This document shows positions 10,581 through 21,334 of a stretch of DNA of 64,000 bases, piece after piece. The stretch is from assembly GCA_944322305.1 (NCBI GenBank), contig CALUOP010000008.1:47381-111380 (forward strand), given 5' to 3'. The stretch's first letter is position 1; each line of letters starts with the position of its first letter. The translations under genes were made by a program, and so were the position numbers. Origin of the DNA: an uncultured Coriobacteriaceae bacterium (GTDB lineage: Bacteria; Actinomycetota; Coriobacteriia; Coriobacteriales; Coriobacteriaceae). The notes under the pieces were generated by a model, which worked only from the letters and a program-made list of their open reading frames with translations, was not told where the DNA came from and did no database searches.

Positions 10581-11744
10581 ATGCTGGATCACGACGACGC
10601 TACGTCACCACGCGCTGTGCGCGCCATCGCGCGCCTCGCCTGCACCGCCGGGCTCACCGCGAGCCTCGTGCTCAGCGGCAGTGCGGTTCTTGCGCCTGCC
10701 CAAGCTTGGGCAGCCTCCGCCTCCACCGAGGCTGAGCTCGCCAAGCTCACGCAGCAGATCTCCGAGGCCGAGGCAACCTACCAGGAATCGGTTGCGCAGG
10801 CCGACAGCCTGCAGGAGGAGATCAACTCCGTGGCTGACGAGATTCTCGACCTCGAGCAGAACGTCATCCCCGCGCAGCGCGAGCGCGCGGCCGACGCCGC
10901 CTCCCAGCTGTACAAGATGCAGTGCAACACCCCCAACCTGGTGTCGCTGCTTCTGCAGGCCGACTCGATGGAGGACTTCATCTCGTCCAGCAAGTACCTC
11001 ACCGTCATCCAAGACGAGCACACAGCCGAGCTGCAGCGCCTTTCCGAGGTTGAGGACGACCTCAACGCCAAGATGGCCGACCTCAACGCCAAGCAGACCG
11101 AGGTAGCGACCGAGCAGCAAAAGGCCTCCGACGCCCTCGCCTCCGTGCAGAGCGCCGCGGCGGAGGTGCAGAAGAAAGCTGACGCCGAGAACGCCGCCGA
11201 GGCCCAGGCGGCCGCAGAGGCAGCCCAGCGCGCCGCAGCCGAGCAGGCCGCGCGCGAGCAGGCCGCGGCCGAGCAGCACAGCGCCGCCACCGAAACCGCT
11301 CCCTCCGAGCCGTCCGGCTCCTCGCAGAGCAGCTCCAACAGCTCCGGCTCCAACACCTCCAACAACTCCGGCAGCTCAAGCTCCAACCAGGGCGGCTCCA
11401 GCTCGGGTTCCAGCTCGTCCAACAGCGGATCGTCGGGCTCCTCCAGCCAGGGTGGCTGGCTCACCGGCAAAGCCTCCTACTACGGTTTGGGCGACGGCCT
11501 CATGGGCAGCATGTGCGCCGACGGCTCCCCCGTTACCGAGACCTCCATGGGCATTGCCATGCTCAGCGTGCCGCTGGGCACCAAGGTTGAGATTCGCTAC
11601 GGCGGCAAGAGCGTCGTGGCCACCGTGCGCGACCGCGGCCCGTACGCCGGCGGCCGCGTGATCGACATGCAGCCCGCCGTGGCGCGAGCACTGGGCTTCA
11701 TCAGCGTGGGCGTCGACACGGTAAGCTACCGCATCTTGGGCTAG
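10581..11744 (+). CDS. Secreted coiled-coil protein with RlpA-like double-psi beta-barrel
   Basis: This protein of 387 residues has a signal-peptide-like hydrophobic segment (about 18-48, ending AQAWA). A long coiled coil rich in Glu/Ala/Gln follows (about 50-225), then a Ser/Gly/Asn-rich linker (about 225-295), then a C-terminal RlpA-like domain (GKASYYGLGDGLMGS; VRDRGPYAGGRVIDM). RlpA domains act on or bind peptidoglycan; the coiled coil resembles the N-terminal part of NlpC/CwlO-type cell-wall hydrolases. The ATG at 10581 has only a weak GGATGG upstream; a TTG at 10569 is an alternative. A role at the cell wall is likely, but enzymatic activity is unproven. Confidence 0.85.
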   Translation: MLDHDDATSPRAVRAIARLACTAGLTASLVLSGSAVLAPAQAWAASASTEAELAKLTQQISEAEATYQESVAQADSLQEEINSVADEILDLEQNVIPAQRERAADAASQLYKMQCNTPNLVSLLLQADSMEDFISSSKYLTVIQDEHTAELQRLSEVEDDLNAKMADLNAKQTEVATEQQKASDALASVQSAAAEVQKKADAENAAEAQAAAEAAQRAAAEQAAREQAAAEQHSAATETAPSEPSGSSQSSSNSSGSNTSNNSGSSSSNQGGSSSGSSSSNSGSSGSSSQGGWLTGKASYYGLGDGLMGSMCADGSPVTETSMGIAMLSVPLGTKVEIRYGGKSVVATVRDRGPYAGGRVIDMQPAVARALGFISVGVDTVSYRILG

Positions 11745-11766
11745 CCCCCATAAGAATCGCACACGT

Positions 11767-11812
11767 CGCCCCTGCTCTCCTTGCGTAACGCTCGCGGAAG
11801 CAGGGGCGTTTT
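11767..11812 (+). terminator. Terminator after the RlpA-like gene
   Basis: CGCCCCTGCT (11767-11776) pairs exactly with AGCAGGGGCG (11799-11808), and TTTT follows directly on the plus strand. It lies 23 bases after the stop codon. Confidence 0.85.
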
Positions 11813-11990
11813 CATGCCTGTCCGCGGCACGGCGCGTCCCCGGCGCCTTCGCCGCTGGGTAGCGGTTTTCGCCGGCGCCGCACCCTTGCCGAGCCATGCA
11901 AAAGCGCACCCGCCCTCTACGGCAGGCGCACCCGCACCGCTTTCGCCTCAGATGCGCGCAGGTGCCAACCCGCGCCGCGCGCACGCTCCG

Positions 11991-12662
11991 CTACCCGATC
12001 AGGTTGGCCACCTGGTCGATCTTCTCCAGCACCGTGCACTCGGAGGTAACGTAATCGTCGGCCGGCACCAGGTCGGGGATAAAGGCCACGTCCATTCCCG
12101 CCGCGCGGCCCGACTTCGCACCGGTGACGGAGTCCTCAACCACCAAGCACGCCTCGGGAGCGCACTTGAGCTTCTTGGCGGCCGCGAGGTAGATGTCCGG
12201 CGCCGGCTTACCATTGGCGATGTCGCCGCCGCCCACCAGCGCGTCGAAGTACGAGAAGATCCCTGCGCGCCTGAGGTTCTCCTCCACGAACGGGCGCTGC
12301 GAAGAGGACGCCACCGCCAGCTTGAGCCCGCGCGATTTGAGCGCCGTGAGCAGGCCCGGCAGGTCGTCGCCCTTGAGCGGCACCGGCTGGCTCGCGCGCA
12401 TCTTGCGCCAGGCGCGACCGTGCTCGCTCATCATCTGGTCCACGGTAGGCTGGCCCGGGCCGTCAACCTGGCCGGCAAGGCCCTCGCGCAAGATCTCGGC
12501 CGCCCGCGGCACCGCCGACCCCGTGAAGCGCAGGATCAGCTCGCCGGGCACATGCACCCCGTACACGCGCTCAACCTCTTCCCACGCCTCGAACGACATA
12601 CGCTCCGTGTCGAACAGCGTCCCGTCCATATCAAACAGAACCGCCTGGTAGGCCTTAGCCAT
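11991..12662 (-). CDS. HAD-superfamily phosphatase / beta-phosphoglucomutase-like
   Basis: This 223-residue cytoplasmic protein shows the HAD motifs in order: motif I FDMDGTLFDTE (D10 and D12), motif II VASSSQ (Ser near 118), motif III with the lysine in NGKPAPDIY (near 150), and motif IV VVEDSVTGAKSG. The helical cap between motifs I and II is of the beta-phosphoglucomutase/phosphoglycolate type. The DGTxxDTE variant is common in pgmB-like phosphatases. The substrate is probably a sugar phosphate. The ATG at 12662 has GAGGAGGCACC upstream. Neighbours give no further hint. Confidence 0.88.
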   Translation of the reverse strand: MAKAYQAVLFDMDGTLFDTERMSFEAWEEVERVYGVHVPGELILRFTGSAVPRAAEILREGLAGQVDGPGQPTVDQMMSEHGRAWRKMRASQPVPLKGDDLPGLLTALKSRGLKLAVASSSQRPFVEENLRRAGIFSYFDALVGGGDIANGKPAPDIYLAAAKKLKCAPEACLVVEDSVTGAKSGRAAGMDVAFIPDLVPADDYVTSECTVLEKIDQVANLIG

Positions 12663-12993
12663 GGTGCCTCCTCACTTGCGTCGAGCCGTACTGCAAAGAA
12701 GAGCTGCGCCGCGCAGGCACGCGCCCAGCGACACAGCGCTTCTCTGTAATGTGTAGTAGTACCCAGCAGCCAACAGTTCCTGCACCCTCCTCGCCGAACG
12801 GCCGCTCAGCGGCGCCAACGGCAAGCTACCTGACGAATTTAGGGGCAAGGCGACCGCTCGGCGGCGCTTAGGCACCATCGGCGCGGCGCCTAAGCGCGGG
12901 GTACGCAGCCGCAACACCCGCACTCGCACGCAGGCCACCCACCCCCGCGCCCGCGGCCGCGTCGGGCGGCCGTCCCCGCGCCCGGAGCGGCCC
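12663..12993. other. Intergenic, no gene seen
   Basis: This 331-base gap sits between the end of folC and the start of the HAD gene. The only structure I see is a 10-bp inverted repeat GCGCTTAGGC / GCCTAAGCGC (12864-12873 and 12888-12897). It might end folC transcription but lacks a T-run. Confidence 0.5.
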
Positions 12994-14352
12994 CTACGCC
13001 AGCGCCTGCTCGCGCCACACGCCGGCTACCTCGCCGGCCAGGGTGATGGTGCCGCACGCCACAAACGGCTCCCCCGCCGCACGCAGGGCCGCCACCGCCT
13101 CGGGCACGCTCGCGTACACCGCCGCGGGCTCGAGGCCGCGCTCGCGCAGCAGCTCGGCAGCCTCCTGCGCAGGCAGGGCGCGCACCGCCGCCGTCTGCGT
13201 TGCCACCGCGCGCGGGAACGCGCGGGCGAGAAGGTCGGCGATGCCGGCCACGTCCTTGTCGGCCAGCACGGCAAACAGAAGCGTCGGGCGCTTCTCCACC
13301 GCCGGCGCCACCTCGTCCAAGCAGCTTGTGAACGTCTCGACCGACTGGGGATTGTGGCACGCGTCGATCATCGCCAGAGGGTCGCGTGAGAGCACCTGGA
13401 AGCGCCCGGGCACCGGCGTGGCGGCAAGGCTCTCCTGCAGGCGCGCGGCGTCCAGCGCGCGGCCCAGGTACTGCTCGGCCAGCGCCACGGCGCACGCGGC
13501 GTTCTGCGCCTGGTACGCCGGCTGCACCAGCGCGAGCTCGTAGGCGCCGTGCACGCCGCGCGCCGTAAAGCGCACCGCGTCGCCCAAGGCCGCCGGGCGG
13601 GCGAGAACCTCGTGCCCCGAGCAGAACGGCTCCACCCCGGCCTCGGCGCAGCGGGCGCGCATGACGACCTCCACGCTCGGCTCGTGGGTGCCCTCGCCCA
13701 GCACCACGCGGCGGCCGGGCTTGATGATGGCGGCCTTCTCGGCTGCGATCTCAGCGAGCGTGTTGCCCAGGATCTTCATGTGGTCGAGCCCGATGCCGGT
13801 CACGCCCACCACGCACGGGTTGGCCGCGCTTGTGGCGTCCCAGCGCCCGCCGAGCCCCACCTCCAGCACGGCCACGTCCACCCGGGCGCGGGCGGCGATG
13901 CAAAACGCCGCCACCGTGAGCACGTCGAAGGCGCTTATCGTGTAGGCGGGCTCGACAGCCGCGGCGCGGCGCTCGTTCACCCGGCGGCCGGCCTCCCCTG
14001 CCGCCGCAACGCCCCAGGCAAAGAGCTCGTCGGACACCGGATCGCCGTCGATCTCGATGCGCTCGTTGAAGCGCACGAGCTGCGGGCTGGTGTAGAGCAT
14101 GCAGGAAAGCCCCTCGCCGCGCAGGATCCCCGCGCAGAAGCGCACCGTGGAGGTCTTGCCGTTGGTGCCGGCCACCTGGATGCAGTCGTAGGCGGCGTCC
14201 GGGCGCCCCAGCTCGTCGAGAAGCGCCACCACCACCTCGAGCAGGGGGCCCTCGGTGCTGCCCATGAAGCCCGTGTCCGATGCGACGGCCAGCGCCTGCT
14301 CGTACGAGAGCGCCGGCACTGCGAACGGCACGGCGTAAGCGGGTTTGTCCAT
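12994..14352 (-). CDS. folC: Bifunctional folylpolyglutamate synthase / dihydrofolate synthase
   Basis: This 452-residue protein belongs to the Mur-ligase family. The P-loop is QVAGTNGKTSTV (about 59-70), followed by TSPQLVRFNERI, the signature of FolC, and the GLGGRWDATSAANP region; the C-terminal domain starts near 310. It adds glutamate to folates and, in the bifunctional form, makes dihydrofolate from dihydropteroate in the cytoplasm. The ATG at 14352 starts 99 bases after the valS stop, in the same direction. The length is normal for the family. Confidence 0.93.
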   Translation of the reverse strand: MDKPAYAVPFAVPALSYEQALAVASDTGFMGSTEGPLLEVVVALLDELGRPDAAYDCIQVAGTNGKTSTVRFCAGILRGEGLSCMLYTSPQLVRFNERIEIDGDPVSDELFAWGVAAAGEAGRRVNERRAAAVEPAYTISAFDVLTVAAFCIAARARVDVAVLEVGLGGRWDATSAANPCVVGVTGIGLDHMKILGNTLAEIAAEKAAIIKPGRRVVLGEGTHEPSVEVVMRARCAEAGVEPFCSGHEVLARPAALGDAVRFTARGVHGAYELALVQPAYQAQNAACAVALAEQYLGRALDAARLQESLAATPVPGRFQVLSRDPLAMIDACHNPQSVETFTSCLDEVAPAVEKRPTLLFAVLADKDVAGIADLLARAFPRAVATQTAAVRALPAQEAAELLRERGLEPAAVYASVPEAVAALRAAGEPFVACGTITLAGEVAGVWREQALA

Positions 14353-14374
14353 ATCAGTCAGTCAGCTCCCACAC

Positions 14375-14408
14375 ACGGGCGGGGCAGCCTCCCGACCACC
14401 CCGCCCGT
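14375..14408 (-). terminator. Hairpin between valS and folC
   Basis: ACGGGCGGGG (14375-14384) pairs with CCCCGCCCGT (14399-14408). It has no clear T-run on the minus strand, so it may slow or process the transcript rather than end it. Confidence 0.4.
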
Positions 14409-14451
14409 AAGACGAAATGTGCTAAATTAAGCCCGGCCTAGATTGGCGCAG

Positions 14452-17163
14452 CTAGTTGAAATCGGCCAGCTGCGCGCGCAGGCGCTCGAGGTCGGATGCG
14501 AGCTCGGCGGCGCGCTCGCGCTTGGCCGCCACCACCTCGGGCGCCGCCTTGGCGATGAAGCCCTCGTTGGCGAGGGTGCGCTCGGCGCCGGCCAGCTCCT
14601 TCTCGGCCTTGGCGATGGCCTTCTCCACGCGGGCGCGCTCGGCAGCGAAATCCACCAAATCACCCACCACCACGAAGGCGTCGAAGTCCGGCCCGGCCAG
14701 GGCGATGGAGCCCGCAGGCTTTGCCACCGCGTCCTCAACGTCAACGGCAAGCTCGCTCACGTTGGCCGTGCCGCGGATGAACTCGCCCATCGAGCCGATG
14801 GCGCGCGCCGCCTCGTCGTTGTGGGCGCGCACGGCCACCGCCAGCGCCTCCTTGGGGCTGATGCGGTAGCGGGCGCGCGTGGAGCGCACGTCGGTCACCA
14901 CGGCGCAAGCCAGCTCGAAGGACTTCTCGCCCGTCTCGTCAACAAAGCGGGCGTAGTCCTCCGGACGCGGCCAGGCGGCCACCATCAGCGCCTCGGCACG
15001 CGCGGCCTCGCCGGTGTCGGGGTCGACGTCGAGCCAGCTGGCGGGCATGTTGTCCCAGATGGCCTCGGTCACAAACGGCATCAGCGGGTGCATCAGGCGC
15101 AGCGCCGTGTCCAGCACGAAGATGAGGTTGCGCTGGGCCTGGAGCCGCTCACCGGGCTCGCGCAGGCGCGACTTGGTGACCTCGACGTACCAGTCGCACA
15201 CCTCGTTCCAGAAGAAGGTCTGGATGGTGCGCGCCACCTCGCCGAAGGTGTAGCTCTGGATGCCCTCCGTCACGGCGGCCACGGTCTTGGCCAGGCGGCT
15301 CATCATCCAGGCGTCGGCGGGCGTCTCAACGCGCGGCTCTCCGGGGGTGTAGCCCTCCATGTTCATGAGAAGGAAGCGGCTCGCGTTCCAGATCTTGGTC
15401 ACGAAGGCGCGCGCCTGCTCGGTGCGGGGGCTGCCCAGAAACTCGCGCGTCTTGGGGTCGATGTCGGCGTCGAACTTCACGTCCTGGTTGGCCGTGAACA
15501 GGCTCAGCAGGTTGAAGCGCATGGCGTCGGCGCCATAGCGGTCCATGAGCACCATCGGGTCGACGCCGTTGCCCTTGGACTTGCTCATGCGGCTGCCGTC
15601 CTTGGCCAGGATCGTGGGGTAGATAACCACGTCGCGGAAGGGCACCTCGTGCAGGAAGTACTCCGAGCTCATGACCATGCGCGCCACCCACAGCGCGATG
15701 ATGTCGCGCGCGGTGACAAGCGCCGTGGTGGGGTGATGGCCCTCAAGCTCCTCGGGGTGCTGCGGCCAGCCCTGCGTGGCGAAGGTCCACAGCTGGCTGG
15801 AGAACCAGGTGTCCAGCACGTTCTCGTCCTGGTGCACGTGGTGGCCGCCGCACTTGGGGCACACGTGCGCGTCCTCCATGAGCGCGTCCTCCCAGCCGCA
15901 GTCCTCGCAGTAGAACACCGGGATGCGGTGGCCCCACCACAGCTGGCGCGAGATGCACCAGTCTTTGAGGTTCTCCATCCACGTGAGGTAGCTCTGCTTC
16001 CAGCGCTCGGCGTTGAAGCGCACCTTGCCCGAGGTCACCGCCTCGATGGCCGGGCCCTTCAGCTTGTCGACCGCCACGAACCACTGCTCGGAGAGCCACG
16101 GCTCCAGCGTGGTGTCGCAGCGGTAGCAGTGCATGACGGAGTGGTCGTGGTCCTCGATGTGGTCGAGAAGGCCGTGCTCCTCGAACCACGCCACCACGGC
16201 CTCGCGGCACTCGTCGCGCGTCATGCCGGAGAACGCGCCGTAGCCCGGCACCACCACGGCATGCTCGTCGAAGATGTTGATCTTCTCAAGGCCGTGCGCC
16301 TCGCCCATGGCGTAGTCGTTGGGGTCGTGGGCGGGGGTCACCTTCACGAAGCCCGAGCCGAAACCGGCGTCCACGTGCCAGTCCTCGAAGATGGGGATCT
16401 CGCGGTTCACGATGGGCAGCATCACGGTCTTGCCCACGAACGCCGCCTTCTCGGGGTCCTTCGGCGAGACGGCCACGCCGGTGTCGCCGAGCATGGTCTC
16501 GGGGCGCGTGGTGGCCACCACGATGTAGTCTTGGCCGTTCACCGGCTCGGTGAGCGGGTAGCGCAGGTGCCACAGGTGTCCGTGCTCCTCGTGGTACTCG
16601 GCCTCGTCGTCCGAGATGGCCGTGGTGCAGCTGGGGCACCAGTTCACGATGCGCTTGCCGCGGTAGATGAGCCCGTCGTGGTACCAGTCGCAGAAGACCT
16701 TGCGCACCGCCTCGGCGTAGTCGTCGTCCATGGTGAAGCGCTCGCCCTCGAAGTCGACCGAGCAGCCCATGCGGCGGATCTGGTTCTGGATGATGCCGCC
16801 GTACTCGTGCGTCCAGTCCCAGCAGGCGTCGATGAACTTCTCGCGCCCCATCTCAAGGCGGTTCTTGCCCTCCTCCTTGAGTTTCTTGTCCACCTTGGTC
16901 TGGGTGGCGATGCCGGCGTGGTCGGTTCCCAGGATCCAGCGCGTGGACTTGCCGGCCATGCGCGCCTGGCGCACGATGGCGTCCTGGATGGAGTCGTCGA
17001 GCGCGTGTCCCATGTGCAGCATGCCGGTGACGTTGGGCGGCGGGATGGTGACCGTGCAGTCGCCCACGCCGGGGCGACGCCGGTAATAGCCGCCGTCGAG
17101 CCACTTCTCAAGGATCGCAGGCTCGGTTGCCTGCGGGTCATATGTCTTGGGCATCTCTTCCAT
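14452..17163 (-). CDS. valS: Valyl-tRNA synthetase
   Basis: This class I aminoacyl-tRNA synthetase of 903 residues has the HIGH motif in PNVTGMLHMGHAL (about 42-54) and KMSKS as GSRMSKSKGN (near 523). The editing (CP1) domain lies between them. Cys pairs of the zinc-ribbon type are visible (CPSC, CYRC, CEDC, CPKC), as in many bacterial ValRS. A C-terminal coiled coil ends at DFN, the tRNA-binding arm of ValRS. The start at 17163 (MEEMPKTYDP) is chosen because AAGGATCTCCTC precedes it; the longer frame adds 33 unrelated residues. I do not see a T-box in the 109-base gap upstream. Confidence 0.97.
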   Translation of the reverse strand: MEEMPKTYDPQATEPAILEKWLDGGYYRRRPGVGDCTVTIPPPNVTGMLHMGHALDDSIQDAIVRQARMAGKSTRWILGTDHAGIATQTKVDKKLKEEGKNRLEMGREKFIDACWDWTHEYGGIIQNQIRRMGCSVDFEGERFTMDDDYAEAVRKVFCDWYHDGLIYRGKRIVNWCPSCTTAISDDEAEYHEEHGHLWHLRYPLTEPVNGQDYIVVATTRPETMLGDTGVAVSPKDPEKAAFVGKTVMLPIVNREIPIFEDWHVDAGFGSGFVKVTPAHDPNDYAMGEAHGLEKINIFDEHAVVVPGYGAFSGMTRDECREAVVAWFEEHGLLDHIEDHDHSVMHCYRCDTTLEPWLSEQWFVAVDKLKGPAIEAVTSGKVRFNAERWKQSYLTWMENLKDWCISRQLWWGHRIPVFYCEDCGWEDALMEDAHVCPKCGGHHVHQDENVLDTWFSSQLWTFATQGWPQHPEELEGHHPTTALVTARDIIALWVARMVMSSEYFLHEVPFRDVVIYPTILAKDGSRMSKSKGNGVDPMVLMDRYGADAMRFNLLSLFTANQDVKFDADIDPKTREFLGSPRTEQARAFVTKIWNASRFLLMNMEGYTPGEPRVETPADAWMMSRLAKTVAAVTEGIQSYTFGEVARTIQTFFWNEVCDWYVEVTKSRLREPGERLQAQRNLIFVLDTALRLMHPLMPFVTEAIWDNMPASWLDVDPDTGEAARAEALMVAAWPRPEDYARFVDETGEKSFELACAVVTDVRSTRARYRISPKEALAVAVRAHNDEAARAIGSMGEFIRGTANVSELAVDVEDAVAKPAGSIALAGPDFDAFVVVGDLVDFAAERARVEKAIAKAEKELAGAERTLANEGFIAKAAPEVVAAKRERAAELASDLERLRAQLADFN

Positions 17164-17213
17164 GAGGAGATCCTTCCCTTGGGCGAATATACAAGCTACG
17201 AGCATAGCACAGC

Positions 17214-17240
17214 AAAAGGCCCGCTGCTGAGCGGGCCTTT
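17214..17240 (-). terminator. Terminator after clpX
   Basis: AAAAGGCCCGCT and AGCGGGCCTTT pair around a GCTG loop. On the minus strand the stem is followed by TTTT. It separates clpX from valS. Confidence 0.85.
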
Positions 17241-17272
17241 CGACGCAATGCGTTAGAAGCAAACGGCCGTGT

Positions 17273-18684
<1,412 letters not shown>

Positions 18685-18685
<1 letters not shown>

Positions 18686-19305
18686 TAGCTGTTCTCCTTG
18701 CCCGCGTCGCGCGCGGTCATGATGCGGTCGACGATGCCGTAGGCGAGCGTCTCCTCAGCGGTCATGTAGTGGTCGCGCTCGGTGTCGGCCTGGACCTTCT
18801 CGATGGGCTGGCCGGTGCAGTCGGCCAGGATGCCGTTCAGCGTGGCGCGGTTGCGGCGGATCTCGTCGGCCACGATCTCGATCTCGGTCTGCTGGCCCTG
18901 CACGCCGCCGGACGGCTGGTGGATCATGCACATGGAGTGCGGCAGGCAGAAGCGCTTGCCCTTGGCGCCCGCGGCGAGAAGCACCGCGGCCATGGAGGCG
19001 GCCATGCCCACGCAGATGGTGGAGACGTCGGGCTTGATGAAGTTCATGGTGTCGAGAATGGCCATGCCGGAGTATACCTCGCCGCCGGGCGAGTTGATGT
19101 ACAGCGAGATGTCCTTCTCGGAATCCTGGCTCTCCAGATGCAGAAGCTGCGCGATCACGAGATTGGCCGTAACGGAGTTGATCTCCTCGCCCAAGAAGAC
19201 GATGCGGTCGTTGAGCAGGCGCGAGTAGATGTCGTAGCTGCGCTCGCCGCGGGGGGTTTGCTCGATAACGTACGGAACGAGGGCGGCGGTGCTGCGCTGG
19301 ATCAT
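18685..19305 (-). CDS. clpP: ATP-dependent Clp protease proteolytic subunit
   Basis: This 206-residue serine protease subunit shows the complete triad by alignment: S104 in [10 protein letters not shown]129 in MIHQPSGG and D178 in TERDHYM. It forms the double-ring degradation chamber with ClpX. A short N-terminal propeptide-like stretch ([13 protein letters not shown]) precedes the [18 protein letters not shown] opening. The ATG at 19305 has AGGGAGAACC upstream, and the stop overlaps the clpX start. Only one clpP is present in the window. Confidence 0.97.
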
Positions 19306-19452
19306 AGGTTCTCCCTCTCTTTCTTGCCAGACAAAATACGGTGCAGACGCGCCTTGGCCGGCAGCGGCTGCACCGTACGGACTGTACCCATTGTGTGACG
19401 CGGCTAACCGAGAGGTGCCGCGCGGGCGCTCAGCGCGAAGCGGAGGGCGGCC

Positions 19453-20769
19453 TTACTCGGCCTGGGCCTCCTCGGCGCGCTTGGCGTACTCGTCAACCTC
19501 GGTCACCTGGGCGTTGTCAACGAGCCACTCAACGGCCTTGCCGCGCTTGATGGAGTCGCGCACGGCCGGGATGCGGCCCTCGGCGGCGAACTGCTTCTTA
19601 GAGGCCTCGACGTCCTTCACGCCGGCGTCAGCGAACTCCTTGTCAACGTCCTCGTCGGACACCTGGATGTCCAGGTGACGGGCCAGGGCGTCGAGCGCCA
19701 GGGACTCGCGGGCAACGTCGTCGGCCTGACGGTGCAGGTCCTCGATGAACTGATTGGAGTTGATGCCGGAGGCCTGCAGCCAGCCGTCGAGCGTCATGCC
19801 CTGGGCGGCCAGGTTGGACAGGAAGTTCTGGCCCAGCTCCTGGAAGACGGACTGCGCGTAGTCCTCGTCGACCTCCTCGAGCTCCAAGCGCTTGGCAAGC
19901 TCGGCCACGGCGCGGTTCTCCTTGAGCTGCGGGAGCTTGCCCTTCTTGTCAGCCTCGACCTCGATCTTGATGGCGTCGCGCATGGCGGCAACGTCGTCGA
20001 AGCCGAAGGACTCCTTGGCGAACTCGTCAGTGAGCTCGGGCACGTTGCGGGTGCGGATGGAGGTGACGGTCACCTTGACGGCGGCCTCGGGGGCCTCCTC
20101 GCCCTCGGGGGTCTCGGGCGTCCAGGAGATCTCCTTGGTCTCGCCCTTCTTCATGCCCACGAGCGCCTCGTCAACGGGCTTGGGCAGGTTGCCGGAGCCC
20201 ACGGAGATCATGCGGCCCTTGTTGGCCAGCGCCTCGGCGTTCTTCACGTTCTCGATCTCGGCGTTCACGATGTCGCCGTTCTCGACGCCGCGGTCATCCT
20301 CGACCTCGTCGAAGGTGGTGTGGTAGCCCATGAGCATGTCGACCTGGGCGTTGATCTCGGCCTCGGTGGCCTCGGCCGGGGGCATCTCGATCGCAACGGG
20401 ATCGTAGGAGCTGAGCTCGGCGGTGGGGCGGAGCTTGTACTCCATCTGGAAGGTGTAGTCCTCGCCGTCCTTGACGATCTGGACGTCCTTCACGTCACCG
20501 TTCTTGACCGGGACGATGTCCAGCTCGTTCAGGACCAGGGGCTCGTTTTTGTCGAGCAGCTCGTTGGTGGCCTGGCCGAGCACGAACTCCTTGCCGAGCG
20601 CGGCGTCGATAACCGGGCGCGGGGCGCGGCCCTTGCGGAAGCCCTGGAAGCGATACTTGGAGGCGGCCTCCTTGTACGCCTTCTTGATGGCAGCGTCGAC
20701 GTCTGCGGCGGGAATGGTCACCGTGGCGGTGAGCTTGCTGTCCTGGACGTCAGAAGCGGTGATGTTCAA
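19453..20769 (-). CDS. tig: Trigger factor (ribosome-associated chaperone)
   Basis: This 438-residue protein has the N-terminal ribosome-binding domain with FQGFRKGRAP (about 41-50), a central FKBP-like prolyl isomerase domain (about 155-245), and a helical C-terminal arm. It binds nascent chains at the exit tunnel. The start is a TTG at 20769, placed just after GAGGAGGAACG; an ATG slightly upstream is out of frame, so TTG initiation is favoured. It is the first gene of the tig-clpP-clpX unit and is separated from clpP by 147 bases. The C-terminal tail is acidic (RAEEAQAE). Confidence 0.95.
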   Translation of the reverse strand: MNITASDVQDSKLTATVTIPAADVDAAIKKAYKEAASKYRFQGFRKGRAPRPVIDAALGKEFVLGQATNELLDKNEPLVLNELDIVPVKNGDVKDVQIVKDGEDYTFQMEYKLRPTAELSSYDPVAIEMPPAEATEAEINAQVDMLMGYHTTFDEVEDDRGVENGDIVNAEIENVKNAEALANKGRMISVGSGNLPKPVDEALVGMKKGETKEISWTPETPEGEEAPEAAVKVTVTSIRTRNVPELTDEFAKESFGFDDVAAMRDAIKIEVEADKKGKLPQLKENRAVAELAKRLELEEVDEDYAQSVFQELGQNFLSNLAAQGMTLDGWLQASGINSNQFIEDLHRQADDVARESLALDALARHLDIQVSDEDVDKEFADAGVKDVEASKKQFAAEGRIPAVRDSIKRGKAVEWLVDNAQVTEVDEYAKRAEEAQAE

Positions 20770-20863
20770 CGTTCCTCCTCATTGTGCGGCACGGCGCGGA
20801 TGCGCCGTGATGACCCTGAGCAGCGCTGGCGCTGGGGTGGCCGGCACGGCTGCAGCATGGCTG

Positions 20864-20947
20864 TGGTGCGGGCGAAAGGACTCGAACCTTCACGGGAATC
20901 CCGCCAGGACCTAAACCTGGTGCGTCTACCAATTCCGCCACGCCCGC
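20864..20947 (-). tRNA. tRNA-Leu (anticodon UAG)
   Basis: The minus strand reads GCGGGCG for the 5' acceptor arm, pairing with CGCCCGC, then discriminator A and an encoded CCA (20864-20866). The anticodon stem CCAGG/CCTGG holds loop TTTAGGT, giving UAG. A long variable arm (CGGGATTCCCG) and the T-arm GGTTCGAGTCC confirm a class II leucine tRNA. Confidence 0.95.
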
Positions 20948-21334
20948 ATACTGGCCATAGCTTGTAAATCATAGCAAAAACCCGCGCGAATGCACGGGAA
21001 AAGCACGTGGTTGGCGAAGCATCACAAAAAAGAACGCCGCAGCTGCTTCGCCATAGCATCCGGGCGCTCTAAAGGGAGGTGGTACCGGTGTCCTCCGGCA
21101 CCATGGTTAGCCTACCCGCTTTGCGTGAAACGGCGGAGCGTCTGCGCAGACGTCCACACCGTTTTCGCGGATCCTGCACGAAACGTGCACGAACGCGTTT
21201 CAGCACACCTGAAGGCTTCTCATTTTCAGTTTTATTTAAGGCGATCTGACACATTTCCAACACCTCGCACATCGACCGTTTCCGCTTATGCCAACCAGGT
21301 CGCTCGCAGCACACAAGCGTGCTAGGCTCCAGAC
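20948..21334. other. Intergenic, no gene seen
   Basis: This 387-base gap lies between tRNA-Leu and the nuclease-like gene. It contains an inverted repeat GGCGAAGCA / TGCTTCGCC (21013-21021 and 21044-21052). There is also a 42-codon frame from ATG 21103 that has a GGGAGG upstream but no recognisable product. I do not call it a gene. Its right half is richer in A+T than its surroundings. Confidence 0.5.

Noticed and set aside
14443..17256. Long plus-strand frame opposite valS
   Set aside because: It is the antisense shadow of a gene with all ValRS motifs. Such long frames opposite genes are expected at this G+C content. The same holds for those opposite tig, clpX, gdhA, the C69 gene and glf.
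17164..17272. T-box leader in front of valS
   Set aside because: The gap is only 109 bases and is largely taken by the clpX terminator. No specifier or T-box bulge sequence is seen.
21103..21231. 42-codon frame upstream of the nuclease-like gene
   Set aside because: It has a plausible ribosome-binding site but an Arg-rich product without any recognisable feature. The support is too weak to call a gene.
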